From contig NZ_JAFREP010000005.1 in NCBI RefSeq assembly GCF_017377855.1, forward strand, positions 310,001 to 374,000: a stretch of DNA of 64,000 nucleotides. Direction: 5' to 3'. The stretch comes from Acanthopleuribacter pedis (GTDB lineage: Bacteria; Acidobacteriota; Holophagae; Acanthopleuribacterales; Acanthopleuribacteraceae). A model generated the notes under the pieces. It ran no database searches and was not told the DNA's origin. It saw nothing but the letters and a program-made list of their open reading frames with translations. The position numbers were made by a program, and so were the translations under genes. Below are positions 26,153-35,972 of this stretch, piece by piece (position 1 is the first letter of the stretch; each line of letters begins with the position of its first letter).

Positions 26153-27169
26153 ATGGATGCGAAAGAAATGTCCCCGCGAGAGGTAATCCGTCTCTTTATC
26201 GAGGTACTCCGGGCCGATGACGAAAAGGTCCAACATCACATCGATACGTTGGAAAAGCTGACCCAGCGGGTCGACGTGGAACAAGGGCCGCATTTGGTGC
26301 GGTTGAAGCTGAAGGCTTTGGTCAAAGCGCGTGATGCCTTCCTGCTGCGTCAGAACAGCGTGCCGGAAGACGTCCCCGCGGGCGATTTGCCCAACAAAGT
26401 CGGCCAGGTACTTGAGGAAGTGCTCGAGCATCTAAAAAAGGCCGATTCCCAGTCCAGCGCGTATTCGGGAACCTTGGGAACCGCAATTGAACAAATAAAA
26501 GCCGCCAAGGACATGGTGGTGCTGCAAAACTTATCGCAACACTTGATTGAGCGCGGGACACGCATGAAGGAAGCAACGGAGCAGTTCCAAAGTGAGATGG
26601 GGCAGGTTGCCGAGGCGATGACCCGTTACCAGGAGCGCATCTCGGCACTCGAACGGGAGGTGGCCGAACGCACGGAAGAAGCGATGACGGACACCCTAAC
26701 CGGGGCGTACAACCGGCGGGCCTTTGACAACCGTGTTCCCGGAATGGTGGTGCAGGCACGCCGTGAAAGGAAGCCCTTGTCTTTGTGTTACATGGACCTC
26801 GACCATTTCAAGGAAATCAACGACACCTACGGCCACCAGGCCGGCGATGACGTGCTGGTCAACTTTTCTCAGTTGGTGAACCATAAGGTGGGTTCCAGAC
26901 AGGTGTTGTACCGACTTGGCGGTGACGAATTTTGCCTGGTGTTTTTTGGCTTCGAGCCGGCCAAGGCGCGTGCCACGGCGCATTCCTTGTGTAAAGCGGT
27001 TGCCGAGAAACCCTATGTGTTTAAGGAACTCAAGTTCAACATCAGTTTGAGCGGCGGCTTCGCCGAACTCAAGCAGGGTGAAACCCTGGAGCAACTGCTC
27101 AAGCGTGCCGACGGCGCGCTGTACCGTGCCAAGGATCTTGGCAGGGCGCGGGTGTGTGAAGCTGACTAA
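26153..27169 (+). CDS. Diguanylate cyclase (GGDEF) with N-terminal helical sensor region
   Basis: A 338-residue protein. Residues 1-165 are helical without membrane segments and end in a coiled coil (ERISALEREVAERTEEA). The GGDEF domain (170-335) carries DTLTGAYNRRAF, the metal-binding CYMDLDHFKEINDTYGH, and an intact active site RLGGDEF, so cyclic di-GMP synthesis is expected. The inhibitory RxxD site that normally lies nine residues before GG is absent (GSRQ). ATG 26153 was used; a weak TACAAT lies at 26089-26094. The DUF4269 gene follows closely. Confidence 0.9.
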   Translation: MDAKEMSPREVIRLFIEVLRADDEKVQHHIDTLEKLTQRVDVEQGPHLVRLKLKALVKARDAFLLRQNSVPEDVPAGDLPNKVGQVLEEVLEHLKKADSQSSAYSGTLGTAIEQIKAAKDMVVLQNLSQHLIERGTRMKEATEQFQSEMGQVAEAMTRYQERISALEREVAERTEEAMTDTLTGAYNRRAFDNRVPGMVVQARRERKPLSLCYMDLDHFKEINDTYGHQAGDDVLVNFSQLVNHKVGSRQVLYRLGGDEFCLVFFGFEPAKARATAHSLCKAVAEKPYVFKELKFNISLSGGFAELKQGETLEQLLKRADGALYRAKDLGRARVCEAD

Positions 27170-27255
27170 GCCGCGTGGATCGTGATCCGCATCCATTGTC
27201 AGCTTCGCCGACTTATGCTGTGATTCATGATGATGTTCAAGTCGCGGGGGAACCA

Positions 27256-27897
27256 ATGGGGCGTGATTGGCACGACATAACCTACCTCATGAACGGTCAC
27301 GACCGACAACGGGCCGCCTACCAGGTGCTGCGCGAGCTGGACGTGTTTTACAAGCTCAAGGCCTACAAGCCGTTGCTGGCCGGTTCGTATCCACTTGATT
27401 TAGAGGTGGACGACTCCGATTTGGATGTTTTGTGTGAAGCGGCCAACCTGCTGGACTTCGAAAGTAAACTCACCGCATATTACGGTCGTTATCCCGAATT
27501 TCGTTGCGAAGCATTGCTGGACGGGGCGTTGCCGACGATGTTTGCTTCCTTGCGTTGCCGCGGTGTTCAGGTGGAGTTTTTCGCGCAGCAGATCCCGGTG
27601 CGCCACCAAGTCGCCTTCCGCCACATGGAAATTGAGGAACGCTTGCTGCGGTTGGCGGGGTACGAGGCGCATCGCGCCATTCGCGTGTTGAAAGGTCAGG
27701 GGATCAAAACGGAACCTGCTTTTGCCAAGTACTTCGGACTTGACGGCGATCCTTACCAAGGCCTTTTGGATCTTTACAACAAAAGTGATGATGCGCTGCG
27801 TGAGCAGTTGCCCGGTCTTAATGTGCGGGCGCTGGAAGAGGTACAGCCACCAAAGCCGAAACGCAAACATATTACCGATGATTGGGATGATGAATAA
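27256..27897 (+). CDS. DUF4269 nucleotidyltransferase-fold protein
   Basis: A 213-residue protein of the DUF4269 family. It shows the nucleotidyltransferase-like signature LAGSYPLDLEVDDSDLDVLC (Gly-Ser followed by an Asp-x-Asp pair) and the family block VEFFAQQIPVRHQVAFRHM. Members belong to the polymerase-beta-like fold, but the reaction is unknown. ATG 27256 follows CGGGGG and matches the family start (DITYLMNGHDRQRAAYQVL); the GTG at 27175 would add 27 unconserved residues overlapping the GGDEF end. Confidence 0.8.
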   Translation: MGRDWHDITYLMNGHDRQRAAYQVLRELDVFYKLKAYKPLLAGSYPLDLEVDDSDLDVLCEAANLLDFESKLTAYYGRYPEFRCEALLDGALPTMFASLRCRGVQVEFFAQQIPVRHQVAFRHMEIEERLLRLAGYEAHRAIRVLKGQGIKTEPAFAKYFGLDGDPYQGLLDLYNKSDDALREQLPGLNVRALEEVQPPKPKRKHITDDWDDE

Positions 27898-28137
27898 CGG
27901 CGAAAATCCTGGTGTCGGCAATGTTTTTTGCCTAAGCTTGGTTTTTTAGCTTAGAATAAGCCACCTTCCTATCTTCTCTATACGGCCCATAGCACACGTC
28001 CGGGGTAACCGAACATGCTTGAGGCGGCGGTCCGCCCGTTTTCGGTGTGGTGATCCTCGGTCCCTCTCGCGGCCTGGCGAAGTGCTTCGGAGGGCACGGC
28101 TAGCGAGGTCGTTGTCGTTTACCCGGGTTCAACTTCC
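27898..28137. other. Intergenic stretch before repeat copy 4
   Basis: Two small hairpins near its left end (GGCAA/TTGCC at about 27917-27932; CTAAGCT/AGCTTAG at 27932-27954) may slow transcription after the DUF4269 gene. No gene is seen in the rest. Confidence 0.4.
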
Positions 28138-28344
28138 TAGCCCGCATTTCTCACAAGGAATTCTGCTACGGGACAAACCATGCGATTACGAGGGGGGCGG
28201 CCTTCCGCCATGCTCGTTCGAGCTGTCTTCGCCTCAGCTGCCACGCCGAATGGTCGGCCCCCTGTGCCGTCTCTCGGTCGTCATCTTCGTACTCACAAGG
28301 CTTTCTGCTTCTCGGGACGAATCCTTGTGTGAAATGCGGGTTAG
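28138..28344 (+). mobile_element. MITE-like palindromic element, copy 4
   Basis: The body (28141-28340) starts CCCGCATTTCTCACAAGG and ends CCTTGTGTGAAATGCGGG, flanked by CTAG (28137-28140) and TTAG (28341-28344). It is the same orientation as copy 1 and shares with it long internal blocks such as CTCACAAGGCTTTCTGCTTC. Its right edge is 16 bases before the ribosome site of the hybrid kinase, so it forms most of that gene's near upstream region. Confidence 0.8.
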
Positions 28345-28374
28345 CGCCTGGGTCCGCGGCAAGGAGTGGTGGGT

Positions 28375-31300
28375 TTGCAACGGAACTTTATCAGCCTGAC
28401 GGGATTGTTTTTGCTACTCAGTGTGCTGCTGATGTGGCGTGTCGGTCTGCAAAACGAAAAACAAGTCGTTGCAGAAACCGAAGCCCGCATGAACGAATTA
28501 TTGCAAACCTGTACCGCTTTGTTGGAGCAACAGGTCGATGCGGCCCGCGGCGACGTGCGTTTTCTCAGCGCTACCCCGCCGATGACCGGTATCTCGCGTG
28601 CCATGCGTCACGAAAGCCGCGATCCGGTCGACGGGACCCCGTTGTCCTTGTGGCGGGAGCGACTGGCGGTCATTTTTGAGGCTTTTTTGGCGGCCAACGA
28701 CGACTTGGCGCAAGCCCGTTTGATTGGGGTGGAGCAGGAAGGGATGGAGTTGGTACGGGTTGATCACCACGGCGGGGTAACCCGCCGTTTCGGGCCGCAA
28801 CATCTTCAATCCAAACAAAATGAGCCCTATTTTCAAGATGCCTTGGCAACCTATCCCGGCACCATCCGCCTTTCTGATATCAACTTAAATCGGGAACACG
28901 GCAAGGTGGAGTTTCCCGCTTGGCCCACCTTTCGCGTCAGCACCAAGGTGGTCGACGAGGAAGGCGCTGAATTCGGCATTTTGATTGTGAATGTCGCGGC
29001 GGATCAGGTGCTGAATCGGATTCTTTCCCGGGTAGAAGCCCCGTTTAAGGTTTACTTGGTCAAAAGCAATGGTGAGTTTGTGTTGCACCCCGAAAAACGC
29101 CACCGATTTGCGATTCAAAACGGTGACGGCTTCGACTTGGGTCAAGAATTTTCCCCCATCGCCCACAAAAACAACCGCTTGCAAGTGGTCGAGAACCTTC
29201 GCGAGGAACAGACGTATCGGGTGGTACGTCACCTGTTCCCCTTTTCAAGCCGTGAGTCCGGCCGTCATCTGACCCTGCTGTTGGGCATTTCAGAGGCCGA
29301 CTTAAGCGCTCTTGTCGAGCAGCGTCGTCAGGGAACCCTCTCCGCGCTCGGTGGTATTCTTGCCGCCGCCCTGGTGTTTTTGGTGCTCCTGCAGCTTTAT
29401 TACCGCAACCGCCTGCGGCTAGGCGAAACCCGTGAGGCTTTTGAAGCGCTGGTAAACAGTTCCTCGGACGCCATTATCGCGATGGACGTCGAGGGTCGAA
29501 TCACCAGTTGGAATCGTGCCGCGGTGGAATTGTTTGGTTTCAAAAGAGGTACGGTGCTTGGCCGGCTGGTGTGGGAAATGCTTAAGCCGAAAGAGGAGGC
29601 CCAGTTAGACAAGGGGGTCATTAACCGTGTCGTGGCCGGTGAACACGGTTACCTGGAGCATGTGACCATGCGCACCGCGACAGGCAACGCCATCGAAGTC
29701 GCGCTCACCCTCTCACCGATTCGCAAACGGGAACGTGTGAGCGGGGTGTCCGCCATTCTGCGCAATGTAACGGAGAAACGGCGGGCCGAGGCGAAAATCC
29801 GCGAGCTCAACCAATCCTTGGAGCAACAGGTTGAAAAGCGAACGCGCGAGCTTGACGTTGCGCGTGAGAAAGCAGAGCGTGCCAGCGATGCCAAAAGTTC
29901 GTTCGTCGCCAACGTGAGCCACGAAATTCGAACGCCCCTCAACGGCATTTTGGGCATGCTGCAGTTGATGGAAGACGAGCCTTTGTCGCGCGGTCAAGCG
30001 CGTTACCTGCACATGGCCCAAAACAGCGCGCAAACCCTGCTGATGCTGATCAACGAGGTGCTGGACCTTTCCAAAATTGAAGCGGGTAAATTGGCCGTCA
30101 ACGAGGTGGCTTTTGATTTACCCAAACTCCTGGGTGAGCTTAGCCTTTCCATGGCGCTTGCCGCCCAGGAAAAAGGTTTGGAACTGGTGCTGGACATCGC
30201 CGAGGTGACCGTTAGCGGGGTTGTCGGCGATCCCCATCGCCTGAAACAGGTGTTGGCCAACTTGATCGGCAACGCCGTAAAGTTCACCGAGGAAGGCCAC
30301 ATTCTCATTCGGGCCAAAACCATCGAAAAAGACGCGCAATGGGTGTTGGCCTGTTCGGTTGAGGACACCGGGATCGGCATTGCCGCGAATAAGATGGACA
30401 AGGTTTTTGGCGAGTTTGACCAAGAAGACAGCGACACGGCGCGTCGCTACGGTGGCACCGGGCTCGGGCTGGCGATTTGCCGCAAGCTGGTAGAAATGAT
30501 GGGTGGTCGTATTTGGGTTGAGAGCCAAAAGGGGAGTGGCACCCGGTTTTCCTTTGAAATCGTGGTGAAAGTGTCGCGGTTCCGGCGTGATGCGAGGAGC
30601 ATCCCGGATCTGCAGGGAAAAAAAGTGTTGCTGGCGGAGGACAACCCCGCCGCGCGCGAGGCCCTGTGCGCCTTGCTCAACCGGTGTGGCGCCGAGGTGA
30701 CGGCCGTGACAAGCGCCGCCGATGCGGTGCATCACCTCCAAGATCATCCCGGCGTGTTTGACCTTGCCTTCATTGATTTTTCGTTGCCTGATTTGTACGA
30801 TTCCCTGTTGCTGCTTTACCTTGCCGAATCGCGTTCGGTTCCCGCTTCCCGGGTGTTTGTGGCCATGCCGCAAAACAGCGATGTGGATGCCACTGTCCTG
30901 GGTAAAGCGCGCCGCATCACCAAACCCATTACCCCGACCGAACTGTTCCATTGCCTGGGGCGCCCCGAACGCGCTGTTCGAAGCGAACGGGATGATGCAT
31001 CGGCTGTTGGCAAAAAAACGCGAGATTTGGGCTTGGCGCCGGACGCATCTATTTTGGTAGTTGATGATAATCAAATCAACCGTGAGGTGCTAAAGGGTTT
31101 GCTCAAAAAGCTGGCGTTGCCGGTGGTAACCGCGGGCAACGGTCGCGAGGCCCTTGCGGTTCTGCTCAAAAATCCCCAGGTCGTTTTGGCGTTAATGGAT
31201 TGCAACATGCCGGTAATGAACGGTTACGAGGTAACCCGCGAGATCCGCGGCGGGGCCGCGGGTGACGGGATGCGCTCCCTGCCGATCATCGCCGTTACCG

Positions 31301-31833
31301 CCAATGCGATGGAGGGCGAGCAGGCGTTGTGTCTGCAGGCGGGGATGAACGACTACCTCTCGAAGCCGGTCCAGTTTGTGACACTTGAAGATAAGTTGGC
31401 TTACTGGTTGGGTATTGAACCGCGCGGCGATCAAGCCGAGCTTGAGGCCGCGCTTGATTCTTTCGAGGTCCCCCCCCAAACAACCGGGTTAAGCCAGGCG
31501 CTTGCCAATGTGGCCGGCGACAAAAAATTGCTGGCCTCACTCATGCAAACCTACCTCGACTGGGTGCCGGGGCAGGTGCGTGCCTTGGGTGAGGCCGTGG
31601 CGCGCGGGGACATGGCGAACGTGCGCCAGGTCGCCCATGCCGTCAAGGGGGCGGCGAGTAATGTCGGCGCCCTCGGAACCGCGAAATTGGCCCAAGCTTT
31701 GTACGAAGCCGCGGGCCGCGAACCCACGGTTTTGGCTGAGGTTCAAGAAGTGTGGGCCGCGTTTGAGCGTGGCCACAGCTGGGCCCAAAAGACCCTGGAG
31801 GAAGCCAAGGATCAGCTAAGGGCCGCCGGTTAA
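28375..31833 (+). CDS. Hybrid sensor histidine kinase (Cache-like/PAS/HisKA/2 REC/HPt)
   Basis: A 1,152-residue membrane sensor. Order: membrane helix (5-22), periplasmic Cache-like sensor (about 25-315), second helix (320-345), PAS domain (355-460), coiled coil, HisKA with phospho-acceptor His516 ([12 protein letters not shown]), ATPase domain with intact N, G1 and G2 boxes, receiver 1 with Asp801 (FIDFSLPD), receiver 2 with Asp942 ([11 protein letters not shown]), and HPt with His1088 ([10 protein letters not shown]). Receiver 1 is less conserved than receiver 2. TTG 28375 is chosen because AAGGAG (28361-28366) is eight bases away; the GTGs at 28366 and 28369 overlap that site. No adjacent response regulator, so it probably signals to an unlinked partner. 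Confidence 0.92.
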   Translation: MQRNFISLTGLFLLLSVLLMWRVGLQNEKQVVAETEARMNELLQTCTALLEQQVDAARGDVRFLSATPPMTGISRAMRHESRDPVDGTPLSLWRERLAVIFEAFLAANDDLAQARLIGVEQEGMELVRVDHHGGVTRRFGPQHLQSKQNEPYFQDALATYPGTIRLSDINLNREHGKVEFPAWPTFRVSTKVVDEEGAEFGILIVNVAADQVLNRILSRVEAPFKVYLVKSNGEFVLHPEKRHRFAIQNGDGFDLGQEFSPIAHKNNRLQVVENLREEQTYRVVRHLFPFSSRESGRHLTLLLGISEADLSALVEQRRQGTLSALGGILAAALVFLVLLQLYYRNRLRLGETREAFEALVNSSSDAIIAMDVEGRITSWNRAAVELFGFKRGTVLGRLVWEMLKPKEEAQLDKGVINRVVAGEHGYLEHVTMRTATGNAIEVALTLSPIRKRERVSGVSAILRNVTEKRRAEAKIRELNQSLEQQVEKRTRELDVAREKAERASDAKSSFVANVSHEIRTPLNGILGMLQLMEDEPLSRGQARYLHMAQNSAQTLLMLINEVLDLSKIEAGKLAVNEVAFDLPKLLGELSLSMALAAQEKGLELVLDIAEVTVSGVVGDPHRLKQVLANLIGNAVKFTEEGHILIRAKTIEKDAQWVLACSVEDTGIGIAANKMDKVFGEFDQEDSDTARRYGGTGLGLAICRKLVEMMGGRIWVESQKGSGTRFSFEIVVKVSRFRRDARSIPDLQGKKVLLAEDNPAAREALCALLNRCGAEVTAVTSAADAVHHLQDHPGVFDLAFIDFSLPDLYDSLLLLYLAESRSVPASRVFVAMPQNSDVDATVLGKARRITKPITPTELFHCLGRPERAVRSERDDASAVGKKTRDLGLAPDASILVVDDNQINREVLKGLLKKLALPVVTAGNGREALAVLLKNPQVVLALMDCNMPVMNGYEVTREIRGGAAGDGMRSLPIIAVTANAMEGEQALCLQAGMNDYLSKPVQFVTLEDKLAYWLGIEPRGDQAELEAALDSFEVPPQTTGLSQALANVAGDKKLLASLMQTYLDWVPGQVRALGEAVARGDMANVRQVAHAVKGAASNVGALGTAKLAQALYEAAGREPTVLAEVQEVWAAFERGHSWAQKTLEEAKDQLRAAG

Positions 31834-31930
31834 TTCCTTCATCGTATTTATCCGGCCCGATTTAGCCCTTGACGGAGTCTGAACCACGGGAACCTTTGGT
31901 CTATCAGTTTTTGTGCTTCTGGAAGAAGGG

Positions 31931-32224
31931 TCAAACCCGATGTGCCCTATAGCGTGCGTCTCGGTTTTGATGGGCGACAGCAATAACCAAAATGTGGTCA
32001 GGCGAAATTTGGTACAAAAGATTGTAAGGGAAACCCCTTACGCGAATTCTGCGAGTCCCTTTATGGTTGAGGTGGTAACCGATTTTTGGGAAAACGCCCA
32101 AAACCCTCGTGCTCGAACTGATCGAATCAATAAATCTCGCTGCTAAATCTTGGCGCACCGATTCGCAATATCTAAGGGCGTCTCTGAGATCAACCTCAGG
32201 CTCAGGGTGATAATCGACCTTCAC
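31931..32224 (-). CDS. RelE/ParE-family toxin
   Basis: A 97-residue protein of the RelE/ParE toxin superfamily: KVDYHPEPEVDLRDALRYCES at the start, a central VFPKIGYHL, and the family ending RRIRVRGFPYNLLYQI...ILVIAVAHQNRDARY. GTG 32224 gives the normal family length; the frame stays open to 32362 but those residues are unrelated to the family and overlap the antitoxin. Its start overlaps the antitoxin frame by 23 bases, the usual translational coupling. Such toxins act on DNA gyrase or on ribosome-bound mRNA; which applies here is unknown. Confidence 0.85.
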   Translation of the reverse strand: MKVDYHPEPEVDLRDALRYCESVRQDLAARFIDSISSSTRVLGVFPKIGYHLNHKGTRRIRVRGFPYNLLYQISPDHILVIAVAHQNRDARYRAHRV

Positions 32225-32447
32225 GAAGGAGTGCCACCATACGCTGGTAAACTTCATCCGCGGGGATGCCTTTTTCTTTTCCCGTCTGATAATCTTTGAG
32301 GCGCTGTTCTGCGACCTTGCACCAATAATCGGCCGGTTCAGGTGTTGCAAACCCGTTGACACGCTCCAGAAGTTGTTCGGCTAGATCAAGTCGTTCTGTT
32401 GGGTCAAGGGTAAGCGCTTCCGCGGTTAATCGTTTATTTTTTTCAGT
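32202..32447 (-). pseudogene. Antitoxin (addiction module component type) lacking a start codon
   Basis: The frame between stops encodes up to 81 residues: LDPTERLDLAEQLLERV, then ADYWCKVAEQRLKDYQTGKEKGIPADEVYQRM, which matches small antitoxins of the putative addiction module component family (pattern W..E...R...Y..GE.G.PA.EV). It directly precedes and overlaps the ParE-type toxin. No ATG, GTG or TTG occurs in frame before LDPTERL; upstream is an in-frame TGA (32448-32450), and a nearby ATG (32449-32451) is out of frame and stops after two codons. Either a non-standard start is used or the 5' end is decayed. Confidence 0.65.
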
Positions 32448-32473
32448 TCATGTAAGCCCTCTGAGATTTCAAT

Positions 32474-33724
32474 TTAGTCCAGTTCGCTGCTGAAATCAAA
32501 GAGGTCGTCGTCGGATTGGCCGCCGCCGGTGCCCATGTCGTTGGTGAATTCGTTGCTGTCCAGCGTGGAGGGGCCGCCGCCGGCGCCGCTGACACTGAGG
32601 CCGGGCGAGGCAGCAATCGAACTTTCCATGTTGTCGCGGGCGATGTCGCTGGTGCTCTGAATACCCTGGACTTTGAGTTTGAATTCGTCCGGGTTGGTAC
32701 AGCGTTTCAGCGCTTCTTCGTAGGTAATCAAACCCGATTTCCACAGGTAATACAGCGATTGGTCAAAGGTCTGCATGCCGTATTGGGAAACACCGGCCGC
32801 GATGGCGTCGTGGATCTGTTTGGTTTTTTCTTTTTCTTCAATACAGGTTTTGATGTACGGCGTGGCAATCATAATTTCCGCCGCCGGGACCCGACCCTTG
32901 TTGTCTTTGCGAGGAACCAGGCGCATCGAAATGATCGCTTTCAAAACCCCGGAAAGCTGCAAGCGGATTTGTTTCTGCTGGTGGGGCGGGAAAACCGAAA
33001 TGATGCGGTTAACCGTTTCGGTGGCGTCCAAGGTGTGCAAGGTCGAAAGCAATAAGTGGCCCGTTTCCGAGGCGTGGATGGCGGTTTCGATGGTTTCGTA
33101 GTCGCGCATCTCACCCACGAGAATGACGTCCGGGTCCTGACGCAGGGCACCGCGCAACGCGTTGGAGAACGAGTTGGTATCGACGCCGATTTCCCGTTGG
33201 TTCACAATCGACTTTTTGTCGCGGTGCAAAAATTCAATCGGGTCTTCAATGGTAATGATGTGTTCCGTGCGGCGCGCGTTGATGTAATCGATCATACCCG
33301 CCAGCGTGGTGGACTTACCCGAACCCGTGGTACCCGTGCACAAAATCATGCCGCGCTGTTCGTTACAAATGTCTTCAATGGTGGTGGGCAACATCAGCTC
33401 GCGAATGGTCATGATGCGCACCGGAATGACCCGCAGAACCATGCCGACCGTGCCTCGTTGTTGGAACACGTTGCAGCGGAAACGGCCTAAGCCGGGAACC
33501 GAGTAGGCCACGTCGATTTCGTGGTTCTCTTTAAATTTGTGTTTCTGGCGACCGTTGAGAATGGAGAAAGCCATCGACACCGTGTCCTCGGCCATCAGGC
33601 GGTTGACGGATTCAATCGCGGCCAAGCCGCCGTCAATCCTGATGATGGGGTAGCTGCCTACCTTGAGGTGTAAGTCGGAAGCTTTGCGTTCTGTTGCAAT
33701 TTTGAGCAAGTCGTTAATATGCAT
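32474..33724 (-). CDS. pilT: Type IV pilus retraction ATPase PilT
   Basis: A 416-residue hexameric ATPase that powers pilus retraction and twitching. The N-terminal PAS-like domain begins MHINDLLKIATERKASDLHLKVG. The ATPase core has Walker A GTTGSGKST (about residue 133), the Asp box ITIEDPIEF, Walker B DVILVGEMRD and the His box TGHLLLSTLHT. The PilT AIRNLIRE motif is replaced by YIKTCIEEKEKTKQI, closer to the PilU/PilT2 type. The last 50 residues are a Gly/Ser/Asp-rich acidic tail not found in PilT. ATG 33724 has GGAG upstream. No other pil genes are in the window. Confidence 0.93.
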   Translation of the reverse strand: MHINDLLKIATERKASDLHLKVGSYPIIRIDGGLAAIESVNRLMAEDTVSMAFSILNGRQKHKFKENHEIDVAYSVPGLGRFRCNVFQQRGTVGMVLRVIPVRIMTIRELMLPTTIEDICNEQRGMILCTGTTGSGKSTTLAGMIDYINARRTEHIITIEDPIEFLHRDKKSIVNQREIGVDTNSFSNALRGALRQDPDVILVGEMRDYETIETAIHASETGHLLLSTLHTLDATETVNRIISVFPPHQQKQIRLQLSGVLKAIISMRLVPRKDNKGRVPAAEIMIATPYIKTCIEEKEKTKQIHDAIAAGVSQYGMQTFDQSLYYLWKSGLITYEEALKRCTNPDEFKLKVQGIQSTSDIARDNMESSIAASPGLSVSGAGGGPSTLDSNEFTNDMGTGGGQSDDDLFDFSSELD

Positions 33725-33846
33725 GGTCGCTTCTCCAAATAGCGTCGCCGCTGATGACGGTGTGATAAAGAGCTGGATTTTAAGTCGATGGTAGCGCTAG
33801 CCTAACCTATTTAGGCCCGTTTTCCCACGCTTTTTTCCCGTCCCCC

Positions 33847-34659
33847 TTAGGGACGCGCGCTTAAACGGTTGGGTCGAATACGCAGGCGGGAATCCAGGCC
33901 CGGCATGCGGCCGGCCACGCGGAATCCGTTCTCCAGTTTGAGCAGTTCGACATAACTGCCGACCGCGAGTTGTTTGGTAGTCTCCAAGGGATGGAGGGTG
34001 TCAATGCCCATGAGCAAGTAGGTCGCTTCGACGAAATTTACCTTGCCGGAGGGATCGGCGAAGACCCATCCCACGTCGTCGTAGTGAATTTCAATCCAGC
34101 GGTGGAGCACACTGCCTTCGAGGCGAAGCACCGCGCGGTCGTTGCGTTGGAAGGCGATGCCGGTCACGTAGCGGGCTTTTACGCCCATGGCGTCGAGCAC
34201 TTCAATGGCGATGTTGGCCAGGCCGACGCAATTGGCGCTGCGGGTGCGCATGATTTTGGCCAAACTTTGGTCGGCCACATATTCGGTTTCGAGGGTGATT
34301 TCCTGTTGAAGCCAAGCGAAAAGGAAGGTGATTTGGTCGGCGAGGTAGGTGTCCTTGTGACGGTTGACCACCGTTTCCAAAGGCTTGAGTGCCGGTGGCA
34401 GATCGCGCACCGCTCGCCCGCGAAGGCGAGAGGCGATGGCCGCGTTGCGCGTTTCCACTTGCACGTGGAACCCACCGGGTTGGGGTTGCACCGATTGTTT
34501 GTAGCCGTTGTTGTGGTAGCCGGGGAAATGCAGACCGACCTGATCCGAGCGCACTTCAAATTGGGTGCGTTGGGAACCCATCACGATGGAAGCCCCGTGA
34601 GGCTGTGGTTCGGGGGTGGCGAAGTTGATTCCCACCAAAAGAAGGGCGAAGGTAAACAC
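33847..34659 (-). CDS. Transglutaminase-like cysteine protease-fold protein
   Basis: A 270-residue protein with an N-terminal hydrophobic stretch (LLLVGINFA) that may be a short signal peptide. The transglutaminase-like core has the full catalytic triad: Cys144 in SANCVGLANI, His186 in LHRWIEIHY, Asp202 in VFADPSG. Bacterial members are proteases or peptide hydrolases more often than crosslinkers. The start is GTG 34659 with GAGGAC upstream. It precedes pilT on the same strand with a 120-base gap, so co-transcription is uncertain. Confidence 0.82.
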   Translation of the reverse strand: MFTFALLLVGINFATPEPQPHGASIVMGSQRTQFEVRSDQVGLHFPGYHNNGYKQSVQPQPGGFHVQVETRNAAIASRLRGRAVRDLPPALKPLETVVNRHKDTYLADQITFLFAWLQQEITLETEYVADQSLAKIMRTRSANCVGLANIAIEVLDAMGVKARYVTGIAFQRNDRAVLRLEGSVLHRWIEIHYDDVGWVFADPSGKVNFVEATYLLMGIDTLHPLETTKQLAVGSYVELLKLENGFRVAGRMPGLDSRLRIRPNRLSARP

Positions 34660-34928
34660 GGGGACGTCCTCAAAACGGTGTGCCGGCGCCTGTGCGACGC
34701 GGTTGGCAAGATGGATGACAGGTCAAAAACGGGGCCTCTATGTTATCACGAGTGTCCCCCGCGCGGAGCAGGTGGCGGATTGGGTGGCGGGGACCGGGTC
34801 ATTTTAGCCCAAAATATCGCTGCTCAACCGTCGCGACGCCGGCCCACGTGGGAAATGTGAGGGAACTAACATCGCTGAGCCGAGTTGGTTGGGCGGATTA
34901 TGCGCCGCGCGGCCCCGCGATGGCTTCG

Positions 34929-35972
34929 TTACCCCAGCGCCGCCAGGTTTGCGGTGACCTCGTCCACTTTTACCGCTTTCATGCAATCGTGGCCGATCGG
35001 GCAGTGGCGTTGGAAGCATGGGCTGCAATCCACCCGGTGGTAAACCGTGCGTGCTTTCTCGTTGAACGGGAAGGTGGCGTTGATGTCGGTTGGTCCGAAA
35101 ATCGCCACCTGGGGCACGCCGAAGGCCGCGGCGGCGTGCATCAAACCCGAATCGTTGCTCAGGAAAAAATCCGCGCTCGCGATCAGCGCCAGTGATTCGG
35201 AAAGGCTGGTGGCCGCGCACAGGTTGCGACCATGCCGCTCCGGTAAACCCGTTGCGATGGTGGTGTTTTCCTCCGCCTCGGCCTTCACCCCCAGCAGGAC
35301 CACGCCGCCGCCGGTACGGTCGACAAAGGCGCGACAGACATCGCGGTAACCCGCGCTGTCCCAGCGCTTGGCGGTTCCGAAGGCCGCACCCGCGTGGACC
35401 ATCAGCCAAGGTTTTGGTAAATCGGCGAGGAATTTGGCCTGGGCCGCGTCGCGGCGGGGGTCCTCGGCGACCAAACGGGGTGGCAGGGGTTCGCTCGGGG
35501 TCGGAATGTTGCTCGTATGGGCCAGCAAGTCCGTGTAATCACAGGATTGGTGGCGCCCTGTTTTGGGCAGGCTTTTGCGCGCCAAAGCGCCGTGCAGAAA
35601 CCAGCGCGTTTCCGGGGTGGCGAAACCGATACGGCGGGGGATTCCGGCCACCGCGAACACAAAAGCGCCCTTGAAGTGTTTGGTGAGCACCACGCCCAGG
35701 TCGCATTGCTCACGGGCCAAGGCGCGTCCGAACCGCCACAAACCGGGCAACCCCTTGTGTTTCCCTTTGTCGTCGAAATCCAAGCAGCGGTTGATCAAAT
35801 CACCGCGCCACATGAGTAAATCCTTTACCCAGGGTCGGGCAACGGCGATGATTTCGGCGTCCGGGTAGGCGGCGCGAAGTTGTTCCAGCGCGGGGACGGC
35901 CATGATCACATCGCCGATCCAATTGGGCACGCGTACCGCGATTTTGCGGGCCGAGGCGGGGATGGGCGTCAT
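34929..35972 (-). CDS. waaF: LPS heptosyltransferase II-type glycosyltransferase (GT9)
   Basis: A 347-residue GT9 enzyme that adds heptose to the LPS inner core at the cytoplasmic face. Landmarks: KIAVRVPNWIGDVIMAVPALEQL, the DLGVVLTKHFKGAFVF region, and the donor site SNDSGLMHAAAAFGVPQVAIFGPTD. The end is Cys-rich (CSPCFQRHCPIGHDC), as in WaaF proteins. ATG 35972 overlaps the stop of the preceding heptosyltransferase gene by four bases (ATGA), indicating coupled translation; the longer frame to 36086 lies wholly inside that gene. Confidence 0.88.
   Translation of the reverse strand: MTPIPASARKIAVRVPNWIGDVIMAVPALEQLRAAYPDAEIIAVARPWVKDLLMWRGDLINRCLDFDDKGKHKGLPGLWRFGRALAREQCDLGVVLTKHFKGAFVFAVAGIPRRIGFATPETRWFLHGALARKSLPKTGRHQSCDYTDLLAHTSNIPTPSEPLPPRLVAEDPRRDAAQAKFLADLPKPWLMVHAGAAFGTAKRWDSAGYRDVCRAFVDRTGGGVVLLGVKAEAEENTTIATGLPERHGRNLCAATSLSESLALIASADFFLSNDSGLMHAAAAFGVPQVAIFGPTDINATFPFNEKARTVYHRVDCSPCFQRHCPIGHDCMKAVKVDEVTANLAALG

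Noticed and set aside
11480..28344. Dispersed repeats as a CRISPR array
   Set aside because: Copies are kilobases apart, in both orientations, with palindromic ends and YTAR flanks, not regular short repeats with spacers; no cas genes.
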